NCBI RefSeq assembly: GCF_023952475.1 | Contig: NZ_JALHRX010000024.1 | Coordinates: forward strand, 1-60,946 | Length of the DNA: 60,946 bases | Source: Cupriavidus sp. WGlv3 | Lineage (GTDB): Bacteria > Pseudomonadota > Gammaproteobacteria > Burkholderiales > Burkholderiaceae | Reading direction: 5' to 3' | In this document: positions 33,686-41,645 of the stretch, one piece after another | Position numbering within the stretch: position 1 is the stretch's first letter | How the letters are laid out: each line of letters begins with the position of its first letter | Translations under genes and position numbers: made by a program | The notes under the pieces: model-generated | The model's input: only the letters and a program-made list of their open reading frames with translations | What the model was told of the DNA's origin: nothing | Databases searched by the model: none

Positions 33686-36001
33686 ATGCTGCCCGATAGC
33701 GACGCGCTCCTTCCCGAGTCCGCGGCGCCAGCCGCCGCAGGGGCGACGCTGTCGGCGCCGCCGATGATCCGGGTTGCCCTCGACACGCCTGCCGACGACT
33801 GCTTCGACTACCTCGCCATTGCCGACGTCGCTCCCGGGGACCTGGTAGTGGTGCCGTTCGGCCGCCGCAGCATGGTCGGTGTCGCGGTCGAATTCGCGCA
33901 AGACTCGGACGTACCTGTGGACAAGTTGCGCCCCGTGGCGCACCGGCTCGACTGGCTGCCGCCGCTGCAGCCGGACTGGATCGAGCTGGCAGCCTTTGCC
34001 GCACGCTACTATCAGCGCCGGCTCGGCGAAGTGATGCTGCCGGCCTTGCCGCCCGCCCTGCGCGAGGCCGAAAGCTGGCCGAACCTGGCGCAGCGTGCCC
34101 GCACCGATGAATATCGCGTGTTGCCGGACCAGGCCGAGGCCTTGCTGGCGGCCGTGCCGCCCCGCGCCCGCAGCGTGCGGGCCCTGGCCCAGGCGCTGGC
34201 CGAGCGCGCCGCCACGGGCGAGTGGCTGTCCCTGGCGCAGGCGCGTGCCCTCTGTGCCGCGGCACCGTCGCGGCTGGCCGAATGGCAGGCCGCGGGCTGG
34301 GTCGAGGCCAGCCGCACCGCGCGCACCTTGTTGCCGACCGACCCCGCGCAGCCGCCATCGGCCGCGCCGCCGCTGCATGACGAGCAGCGCGCCGCGGTGC
34401 AGGCCATCGCCGACGCCGAGGGCTTTGCCCCGTTCCTGCTGCACGGCGTGACCGGCAGCGGCAAGACCGAGGTCTACCTGCATGCGATGGAGGCGGTGCT
34501 GGCGCGCGACCCGCAGGCCCAGGTGCTGATGCTGGTGCCGGAAATCAACCTGACCCCGCAGCTGCAAAGCCGCATTGCCGCGCGCTTCCCGCAGTTGCCG
34601 CTGGCGGTGCTGCACAGCGGCCTGGCCGACCAGGAGCGCAGCCTGCAGTGGCTGGCGGCGCACCGCGGCGAGGCCCGCATCGTGCTGGGTACGCGCATGG
34701 CGGTGATGGCGTCGCTGCCGGCGCTGGCGCTGATCGTGGTCGATGAGGAGCACGATACCTCCTACAAGCAGCAGGAAGGGCTGCGCTACTCCGCGCGCGA
34801 CCTGGCCGTGTGGCGCGCCAAGCAGCGCGGCATCGCGGTGGTGCTGGGTTCGGCCACGCCGTCGATGGAAACCTGGTGGCGGGCCGGGCAGGGCACCTAT
34901 CGCAAGCTGGTGCTGCGCGAGCGCGCCCAGGCCGATGCGGCGCTGCCGGCGGTGCGGCTGGTCGACCTGAACCATGAGCGCCAGCGCCAGCGCGCCCTGT
35001 TCGAGGGCTTGTCGGTGCCGTTGCTGGAGGCCATCGACACGCGCCTGGCGCGCGGCGAGCAGAGCCTGCTGTTCCTGAACCGGCGCGGCTATGCGCCGGT
35101 GATCGCCTGCGACAGCTGCGGCTGGCTGTCGGGCTGCCCGCGCTGCTCGGCGTACCTGGTGCTGCACCGGCCCGAGCGGCGCCTGCGCTGCCACCACTGC
35201 GGCCTCGAGGCGCCGGTGCCGCACCACTGTCCGGACTGTGGCAATTTGGATATCGCGCCGCTGGGGCGCGGCACCCAGCGCATCGAAGAAGCGCTGGCGG
35301 CGCGCTTTCCCCAGGCCCGCATTGCCCGTATCGACGCCGATTCCACGCGTCGCAAGGGCAGTGCCCAGGCCATGTTCGACGAAGTCCATGCGGGCGAGGT
35401 CGATATCCTGGTGGGCACCCAGATGGTGGCCAAGGGGCATGACTTCCAGCGCGTGACGCTGGTTGGCATCGTCCATCCGGACGCGGCCATGTTCAGCCAC
35501 GACTTCCGCGCCGCCGAACACCTGTTTGCGTCGCTGATGCAGGTGGCGGGGCGGGCCGGGCGGGCGGGCTTGCCGGGCGAGGTGCTGATCCAGACCCGCT
35601 ATCCCGATACCCCGGCATTGCAGGCGCTGACGCGCCATGACTATGATGGATTCGCGGCCAGCCAGTTGCGCGAGCGGCGCCAGGCCGGGTTGCCCCCGTT
35701 CTGCTTCCAGGTGCTGGTCACGGCGGAACACGGGCAGCTGGAGCGCGCACTGCAGTTCCTGGAGGCCGCGCGTCGGCATGCTGAACGCTGCACTCTGGCG
35801 CAGGAGGTGCAACTGCATGATCCGGTGCCGATGTCGATGGTGCGGGTGTTCAACCGCGAGCGTGCACAGATGCTGGTCGAAGCCAGCGCACGCCCTGTAC
35901 TGCAACGGTTTGTGGCCGAGTGGGTACAGACTTTCGCAGAGGTTGGCACGGAGGTGAAGGGGGTGCGCTGGCAACTGGAGATCGACCCGTTGCGGATCTA
36001 G
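33686..36001 (+). CDS. priA: Primosomal replication restart helicase PriA
   Basis: A superfamily 2 helicase that loads the replisome at stalled forks. From ATG 33686 it has 771 residues: N-terminal 3'-DNA-binding domain from VALDTPADDCFDYLA, Walker A GVTGSGKTEVYLHAM, DEAH-like box VVDEEHDTSYK, and the zinc module with eight cysteines (CDSCGW..CPRC..CHHCG..CPDCG) characteristic of PriA, then motifs V/VI through DILVGTQMVAKGHDF and QVAGRAGRAG. The start is uncertain: ATGs at 33623 and 33764 are in frame and none has a clear ribosome-binding site; 33764 begins exactly at the conserved fold. Two DnaA boxes lie upstream. Confidence 0.93.
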   Translation: MLPDSDALLPESAAPAAAGATLSAPPMIRVALDTPADDCFDYLAIADVAPGDLVVVPFGRRSMVGVAVEFAQDSDVPVDKLRPVAHRLDWLPPLQPDWIELAAFAARYYQRRLGEVMLPALPPALREAESWPNLAQRARTDEYRVLPDQAEALLAAVPPRARSVRALAQALAERAATGEWLSLAQARALCAAAPSRLAEWQAAGWVEASRTARTLLPTDPAQPPSAAPPLHDEQRAAVQAIADAEGFAPFLLHGVTGSGKTEVYLHAMEAVLARDPQAQVLMLVPEINLTPQLQSRIAARFPQLPLAVLHSGLADQERSLQWLAAHRGEARIVLGTRMAVMASLPALALIVVDEEHDTSYKQQEGLRYSARDLAVWRAKQRGIAVVLGSATPSMETWWRAGQGTYRKLVLRERAQADAALPAVRLVDLNHERQRQRALFEGLSVPLLEAIDTRLARGEQSLLFLNRRGYAPVIACDSCGWLSGCPRCSAYLVLHRPERRLRCHHCGLEAPVPHHCPDCGNLDIAPLGRGTQRIEEALAARFPQARIARIDADSTRRKGSAQAMFDEVHAGEVDILVGTQMVAKGHDFQRVTLVGIVHPDAAMFSHDFRAAEHLFASLMQVAGRAGRAGLPGEVLIQTRYPDTPALQALTRHDYDGFAASQLRERRQAGLPPFCFQVLVTAEHGQLERALQFLEAARRHAERCTLAQEVQLHDPVPMSMVRVFNRERAQMLVEASARPVLQRFVAEWVQTFAEVGTEVKGVRWQLEIDPLRI

Positions 36002-36023
36002 CGGCCGGCGATGTGGATGAAAA

Positions 36024-36071
36024 GTGCAACCCTTGGGTTAGGGTTTTCGATAGGGTTGCACAAGGTTGCAC
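36024..36071. promoter_or_regulatory. PutA operator array upstream of putA
   Basis: Three copies of the hexamer GTTGCA: one inverted (TGCAAC 36025-36030), two direct (36055-36060 and 36065-36070) ten bases apart. The first two sit in a perfect ten-base inverted repeat GTGCAACCCT / AGGGTTGCAC. GTTGCA is the sequence recognised by the ribbon-helix-helix domain of E. coli PutA, and the PutA encoded at 36196 has such a domain, so autorepression is likely. Distance to the ATG is about 125 bases. Confidence 0.75.
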
Positions 36072-36195
36072 CTTGGTGATTTTCGGGAGTAAGATCGCGC
36101 CAGCTCACAGGCTGCGGCCGGTCGCGCGCCCCTGCCTGTCGGCACGGACGAGGTAGCACCGGCGGCGGCTCCAGTCTTTCGGAGAATTGCCCGCA

Positions 36196-39100
36196 ATGGC
36201 CACCACCACCCTTGGCGTCAAGCTCGATGACGCCTCGCGCGACCGCCTCAAGCGCGTTGCCCAATCCATCGACCGCACCCCGCACTGGCTGATCAAGCAG
36301 GCGATCTTCTGCTACCTCGAGCAGATCGAGCGGGGCCACCTGCCGTACGAAGCCGGCGCGGCAGGTGCCGAGGGCGAGGGCAGCGACGGCGCCGAAGCGC
36401 TCCATGGCGACGGCGCGCCGCAGCCCTTCCTGGAATTTGCCCAGAGCATCCAGCCGCAGTCGGTGCTGCGCGCCGCCATCACTTCGGCCTATCGCCGTCC
36501 TGAAACCGATTGCGTGCCGGTGCTGCTGGAGCAGGCGCGGCTGCCGCAACAGCAGGCCGAGGCCGCGATCAAGATGGCCAAGGCACTGGCCACGCGCTTG
36601 CGCGAGCAAAAGGTGGGCACCGGGCGCGAAGGCCTGGTGCAGGGACTGATCCAGGAATTCTCGCTGTCGTCGCAGGAGGGCGTGGCGCTGATGTGCCTGG
36701 CCGAGGCGCTGCTGCGCATTCCCGACAAGGCCACGCGCGACGCGCTGATCCGCGACAAGATCAGCGGCGCCAACTGGCAGTCGCACCTGGGCCAGAGCCC
36801 GTCGCTGTTCGTCAACGCCGCCACCTGGGGCCTGCTGCTGACCGGCAAGCTGGTCGCCACCCATACCGAATCGGGCCTGACCAAGGCGCTTACGCGCATC
36901 ATCGGCAAGGGCGGCGAGCCGTTGATCCGCAAGGGCGTGGACATGGCGATGCGCCTGATGGGCGAGCAGTTCGTCACCGGCGAGACCATTTCCGAGGCGC
37001 TCGCCAACGCGCGCCGCTACGAGGCCGAGGGCTTCCGCTACTCCTACGACATGCTGGGCGAGGCGGCCATGACCGAGGCCGATGCCGCGCGCTACCTGGC
37101 GTCGTACGAGCAGGCCATCCACGCCATCGGCCAGGCTTCGCGCGGCCGCGGCATCTATGAAGGCCCGGGCATCTCGATCAAGCTGTCGGCGCTGCACCCG
37201 CGCTACAGCCGTGCGCAGCACGAGCGCGTGGTGGGCGAACTGTACGAGCGCCTGAAGTCGCTGACGCTGCTGGCGCGCCAGTACGACATCGGCATCAATA
37301 TCGACGCCGAGGAAGCCGACCGGCTCGAGATCTCGCTGGACCTGCTCGAGCGCCTGTGCTTCGAGCCCGAGCTGGCCGGCTGGAACGGCATCGGCTTCGT
37401 GGTGCAGGGCTACCAGAAGCGCTGCCCGTTCGTGATCGACTACCTGATCGACCTGGCCCGCCGCAGCCGCCACCGCCTGATGATCCGCCTGGTCAAGGGC
37501 GCCTACTGGGACAGCGAGATCAAGCGCGCCCAGGTGGAAGGGCTGGAAGGCTATCCGGTCTATACGCGCAAGGTCTACACCGATGTGTCGTACATCGCCT
37601 GCGCGCGCAAGCTGCTGTCGGTGCCGGACGCGATCTACCCGCAGTTCGCCACGCACAACGCGCACACGCTGTCGGCCATCTACCAGATCGCCGGCCACAG
37701 CTACTACCCCGGCCAGTACGAGTTCCAGTGCCTGCACGGCATGGGCGAGCCGCTGTACGACCAGGTGGTGGGCCCCACCGCCGACGGCAAGTTCAACCGT
37801 CCGTGCCGCATCTACGCGCCGGTCGGCACCCATGAAACGCTGCTGGCCTACCTGGTGCGCCGGCTGCTGGAGAACGGCGCCAACACCTCGTTCGTGAACC
37901 GCATTGCCGACGACACCATCTCGCTGGATGAACTGGTTGCCGATCCGGTGGCCGTGGTCGAGGCCATGCATCGCGATGAAGGCGTGCTCGGCCTGCCGCA
38001 CCCACGCATCCCGTCGCCGCGCACGCTGTATGGCAAGAGCCGGCCCAACTCGGCCGGCATCGACCTGGCCAACGAGCATCGGCTGGCCTCGCTGTCGTCG
38101 GCATTGCTGGCCGGCACCGGCGAGCGCCTGATTGCCGAGCCGATGCTGGGCGCCGAAGTGGCGCGCGCCGCCGATGCCATCACCACGCCGGTACAGAATC
38201 CGGCTGATCACCGCGACGTGGTCGGCCATGTCACCGAAGCCGGCAAGGCCGACGTCGACGCCGCGCTGCAGGCCGCGGTCAATGCCGCGCCGATCTGGCA
38301 GGCGACGCCGCCGGACGTGCGCGCCGCCGCGCTGGAGCGCGCCGCCGACCTGATGGAAGCCCAAATGCAGTCGCTGATGGGCATCATCATGCGCGAAGCC
38401 GGCAAGACCTTCTCCAATGCCATCGCCGAAGTGCGCGAGGCGGTGGACTTCCTGCGCTACTACGCCGCCGAGGTGCGCCGCGGCTTCGACAACGAGACCC
38501 ACCGCCCGCTGGGCCCGGTGGTCTGCATCAGCCCGTGGAACTTCCCGTTGGCAATCTTCACCGGCCAGGTCGCCGCCGCGCTGGCGGCCGGCAACCCGGT
38601 GCTGGCCAAGCCCGCCGAGCAGACCCCGCTGATCGCCGCCGCCGCGGTGAGGCTGCTGCGCGAGGCCGGCGTGCCGGCCGGCGCGGTGCAACTGCTGCCG
38701 GGCCGCGGCGAAACCGTCGGCGCCGCGCTGGTGGGCGACGCCCGCGTCAAGGGCGTGATGTTCACCGGCTCGACCGAGGTCGCGCGCATCCTGCAGCGCA
38801 ATGTCGCCGGCCGCCTGGACGCCGCCGGTCGTCCGATCCCGCTGATCGCGGAAACCGGCGGCCAGAACGCGATGATCGTCGACTCGTCGGCGCTGGCCGA
38901 GCAGGTGGTCGGCGACGTGGTCAACTCCGCCTTCGACTCGGCCGGCCAGCGCTGTTCGGCGCTGCGCGTGCTGTGCCTGCAGGAGGACGTGGCCGACCGC
39001 GTGCTGGAAATGCTCAAGGGCGCGATGCAGGAACTGAGCATGGGCAACCCGGACCGCCTGTCGACCGACGTCGGCCCGGTGATCGACGAAGAAGCGCGCG

Positions 39101-40179
39101 CCGGCATCGTGCGCCATATCGATGCGATACGCGCCAAGGGCCGCCGCGTCCACCAGGCCGACCCCAACGCCGCGCAGGGCGCCAGCTGCCGCCATGGCAC
39201 CTTCGTGCCGCCGACGCTGATCGAGCTGGACAGCATCGAGGAGCTCAAGCGCGAAGTTTTCGGCCCGGTGCTGCACGTGGTGCGGTTCCCGCGCGCGGCG
39301 CTGGATACCATGGTCAGCCAGATCAACGGCACCGGCTATGGCCTGACGCTGGGCATCCATACCCGCATCGACGAGACCATCTCGTTTATCGTCAGCCGGG
39401 CCCAGGTGGGCAACCTGTACGTGAACCGCAATATCGTCGGCGCGGTGGTGGGGGTGCAGCCGTTCGGCGGCGAGGCGCTGTCGGGCACCGGTCCCAAGGC
39501 GGGCGGCCCGCTCTACCTGCACCGGCTGCTGTCGGTCTGTCCGCAGGACGCGGTGGCGCGCAGCGTGCGCGCGGCCGACGTCAATGCCGGCGCCGGCGGC
39601 GCCCAGACGGTGGGGCCCGACGACGAAGCCGTGCGCGCCACCGAGGCCTTCCGCGAGTGGGCACGCCGCGAGCTGCCCGAGGTGGCGGCTGCGTGCGAGC
39701 GCTTCGCCGAGGCCTCGGCCTCGGGCCTGGCGGTGACGCTGGCGGGCCCCACCGGCGAGCGCAACACCTACACGCTGCTGGGGCGCGAGCGGGTACTGTG
39801 CCTGGCCGCCCAGGAGGCCGACCTGGCGCTGCAACTGGGCGCCGTGCTGACGGTCGGCGCCGAGGCGGTATGGCTGGAAAACCCTGTCGGCCAGGGGCTG
39901 TTTGCGCGCCTGCCTAAGGGCGTACAATCGCGCGTCCGCATGGTGGCCGACTGGACCGCGGCGGACACGGCAATCGATGCGGTGCTGCACCACGGCGATT
40001 CGGATCAGCTGCGCACGGTGTGCGAGCAGGTCGCGGCGCGCCCTGGTCCGATCATCGGCGTGCAGGGCCTGGCGCAGGGCGAACGGAACATTGCGCTCGA
40101 CCGCCTGCTGATCGAGCGCTCGCTCTCGGTCAACACCGCGGCGGCAGGCGGCAATGCCAGTTTGATGACGATCGGCTGA
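36196..40179 (+). CDS. putA: Trifunctional PutA: regulator, proline dehydrogenase and P5C dehydrogenase
   Basis: A 1327-residue membrane-associated flavoenzyme converting proline to glutamate and also repressing its own gene. Domains: ribbon-helix-helix DNA-binding residues about 1-50 (TTTLGVKLDDASRDRLKRVAQSIDRTPHWLIKQAIF, in part); an arm; proline dehydrogenase barrel about 200-520 with SIKLSALHPRYSR, NIDAEEADRLE and RLVKGAYWD; L-glutamate-gamma-semialdehyde dehydrogenase about 600-1090 with SPWNFPLA, catalytic Glu in LIAETGGQN (about 885) and catalytic Cys in AGQRCSALR (about 919); and a C-terminal ALDH-superfamily-like domain to the end. ATG at 36196 follows GGAGAA at nine bases; a TTG at 36187 is in frame but too close to that site. 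No putP transporter adjoins it. Confidence 0.97.
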   Translation: MATTTLGVKLDDASRDRLKRVAQSIDRTPHWLIKQAIFCYLEQIERGHLPYEAGAAGAEGEGSDGAEALHGDGAPQPFLEFAQSIQPQSVLRAAITSAYRRPETDCVPVLLEQARLPQQQAEAAIKMAKALATRLREQKVGTGREGLVQGLIQEFSLSSQEGVALMCLAEALLRIPDKATRDALIRDKISGANWQSHLGQSPSLFVNAATWGLLLTGKLVATHTESGLTKALTRIIGKGGEPLIRKGVDMAMRLMGEQFVTGETISEALANARRYEAEGFRYSYDMLGEAAMTEADAARYLASYEQAIHAIGQASRGRGIYEGPGISIKLSALHPRYSRAQHERVVGELYERLKSLTLLARQYDIGINIDAEEADRLEISLDLLERLCFEPELAGWNGIGFVVQGYQKRCPFVIDYLIDLARRSRHRLMIRLVKGAYWDSEIKRAQVEGLEGYPVYTRKVYTDVSYIACARKLLSVPDAIYPQFATHNAHTLSAIYQIAGHSYYPGQYEFQCLHGMGEPLYDQVVGPTADGKFNRPCRIYAPVGTHETLLAYLVRRLLENGANTSFVNRIADDTISLDELVADPVAVVEAMHRDEGVLGLPHPRIPSPRTLYGKSRPNSAGIDLANEHRLASLSSALLAGTGERLIAEPMLGAEVARAADAITTPVQNPADHRDVVGHVTEAGKADVDAALQAAVNAAPIWQATPPDVRAAALERAADLMEAQMQSLMGIIMREAGKTFSNAIAEVREAVDFLRYYAAEVRRGFDNETHRPLGPVVCISPWNFPLAIFTGQVAAALAAGNPVLAKPAEQTPLIAAAAVRLLREAGVPAGAVQLLPGRGETVGAALVGDARVKGVMFTGSTEVARILQRNVAGRLDAAGRPIPLIAETGGQNAMIVDSSALAEQVVGDVVNSAFDSAGQRCSALRVLCLQEDVADRVLEMLKGAMQELSMGNPDRLSTDVGPVIDEEARAGIVRHIDAIRAKGRRVHQADPNAAQGASCRHGTFVPPTLIELDSIEELKREVFGPVLHVVRFPRAALDTMVSQINGTGYGLTLGIHTRIDETISFIVSRAQVGNLYVNRNIVGAVVGVQPFGGEALSGTGPKAGGPLYLHRLLSVCPQDAVARSVRAADVNAGAGGAQTVGPDDEAVRATEAFREWARRELPEVAAACERFAEASASGLAVTLAGPTGERNTYTLLGRERVLCLAAQEADLALQLGAVLTVGAEAVWLENPVGQGLFARLPKGVQSRVRMVADWTAADTAIDAVLHHGDSDQLRTVCEQVAARPGPIIGVQGLAQGERNIALDRLLIERSLSVNTAAAGGNASLMTIG

Positions 40180-40300
40180 GGCAACCCTCGGACGGCGTCA
40201 TGTCGAAGCGCGCGGCGATGGCGGTGATCCCGCCCCGCCGCGCAGAAAAAGCACGGCGCGGCACTGCCAGGCCGCGCCGCAATACAACTGCCGGTAACAA

Positions 40301-40333
40301 CACCACATCGGCACCACATCGGCACCATTTGGG
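40301..40333 (+). repeat. Three short tandem repeats upstream of the 40349 gene
   Basis: CACCACATCGG twice in tandem (40301-40311, 40312-40322) and a degenerate third copy CACCATTTGGG (40323-40333). One turn of helix per unit. They end 15 bases before the ATG, just ahead of the ribosome-binding site, so they belong to the leader. Confidence 0.6.
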
Positions 40334-40348
40334 ACCCAAGGAGATCTG

Positions 40349-41500
40349 ATGAGCTCGACCTTCCACAAGACGGCAATGACCGTTGCCCTGACCCTGGCTG
40401 GCCTGACCGCCGCCTCCGCCGCGTTCGCGCAGGCGCAGGAAATCAAGCTGGGCTACGCCGGCCCGATGACCGGCGGCCAGGCCCAGTACGGCAAGGACAT
40501 GCAGAACGGCATCGTCCTCGCGATCGAGGACATGAACGCCACCAAGCCCAAGATCGGCGGCAAGGAAGTCAAGTTCGTGCTGGTTTCCGAAGACGACCAG
40601 GCCGATCCCAAGACCGGCTCGGTGGTCGCGCAGAAGCTGGTGGACAACGGCATCCAAGGCATGCTGGGCCACTTCAACTCGGGCACCACCATCCCGGCGT
40701 CGATGGTCTACAACCGCGCCGGCATTCCGCAGATCGCCATGGCGACCGCGCCGGAATACACCAAGCAGGGCTTCAAGACCACCTTCCGCATGATGACCTC
40801 CGACACCCAGCAGGGTTCGGTGATCGGCGCCTTCGTGGTGAAGAAGCTGGGCGCGAAGAACATCGCCATCGTCGATGACCGCACCGCCTACGGCCAGGGC
40901 CTGGCCGACGAATTTGAAAAGGCCGCCAAGGCCGCCGGCGGCAAGATCGTGCGCCGCGAGTTCACCAACGACAAGGCGGTGGACTTCAAGGCCGTGCTGA
41001 CCAACATCAAGCGCAGCAACCCGGACATCATCTTCTACGGCGGCGCCGAGACCCAGTCCGCGCCGATGGCCAAGCAGGTCAAGGAACTGGGCATGAAGGC
41101 CCCGCTGGTGTCGGGCGAAATGTCCAAGACCGACAACTTCCTCAAGCTCGCCGGCCCGGCCGCCGAAGGCACCGTGGTGTCGCTGGCCGGCCTGCCGCTG
41201 GACCAGATGCCCGGCGGCGCCGCATACGAGAAGAAGTACGAGAAGCGCTTCGGCTCGAAGGTCCAGACCTACTCGCCGTACGCCTATGACGGCGCTACCG
41301 CGATGATGACGGCCATGGTCAAGGCCGGCTCGACCGACCCGGCGCGCTACCTGCCGGTGCTGGCCGCGACCAACATGCAGGGCGTGACCACCAAGACCCT
41401 GGCGTACGACGCGCGTGGCGACCTGAAGGACGGCGGCATCACGGTCTACAAGGTCGTGGGCGGCAAGTGGACGGTGCTGGAGACGGTGGGCGGGAAGTAA
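40349..41500 (+). CDS. Orphan HAAT-family periplasmic substrate-binding protein
   Basis: A 383-residue LivK-like periplasmic receptor with signal peptide MSSTFHKTAMTVALTLAGLT and following ASAAFAQAQ cleavage region, then EIKLGYAGPMTGGQAQYGKDMQNGI, which is the classic LivJ/LivK opening. Conserved HFNSGTTIPASMVYNRAGIPQI matches branched-chain amino acid binding proteins closely, so leucine, isoleucine or valine is the best guess. AAGGAGATCTG precedes the ATG. No permease or ATPase gene adjoins it; it stands alone between putA and a terminator and may share membrane parts encoded elsewhere. Confidence 0.93.
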   Translation: MSSTFHKTAMTVALTLAGLTAASAAFAQAQEIKLGYAGPMTGGQAQYGKDMQNGIVLAIEDMNATKPKIGGKEVKFVLVSEDDQADPKTGSVVAQKLVDNGIQGMLGHFNSGTTIPASMVYNRAGIPQIAMATAPEYTKQGFKTTFRMMTSDTQQGSVIGAFVVKKLGAKNIAIVDDRTAYGQGLADEFEKAAKAAGGKIVRREFTNDKAVDFKAVLTNIKRSNPDIIFYGGAETQSAPMAKQVKELGMKAPLVSGEMSKTDNFLKLAGPAAEGTVVSLAGLPLDQMPGGAAYEKKYEKRFGSKVQTYSPYAYDGATAMMTAMVKAGSTDPARYLPVLAATNMQGVTTKTLAYDARGDLKDGGITVYKVVGGKWTVLETVGGK

Positions 41501-41530
41501 GCTCCCGGCCGCGCCTGGCGCATCGGAAGA

Positions 41531-41555
41531 ACGCCGCCTGCGGGCGGCGTTTTTC
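41531..41555 (+). terminator. Intrinsic terminator after the orphan binding-protein gene
   Basis: Eight-base stem ACGCCGCC / GGCGGCGT with TGCG loop, followed by TTTTCTTTT. Confidence 0.9.
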
Positions 41556-41645
41556 TTTTCCGGATGCCTGCGCCGGGCCAGACCAGATCCCGATTGCCGC
41601 CATTGGCGCATAATCCCGCACTCGCACAATCTTTAGGAGCAGTAC

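Noticed and set aside
35998..39993. Very long open frame on the minus strand opposite putA, about 1331 codons
   Set aside because: It mirrors putA codon by codon; its His/Arg/Gln/Ala-rich composition is the pattern of antisense frames in GC-rich genes and no domain is visible.
40301..40333. Tandem 11-base repeats as a multi-site operator
   Set aside because: Only two exact copies and a poor third, with no symmetry; kept as a repeat feature without assigned function.
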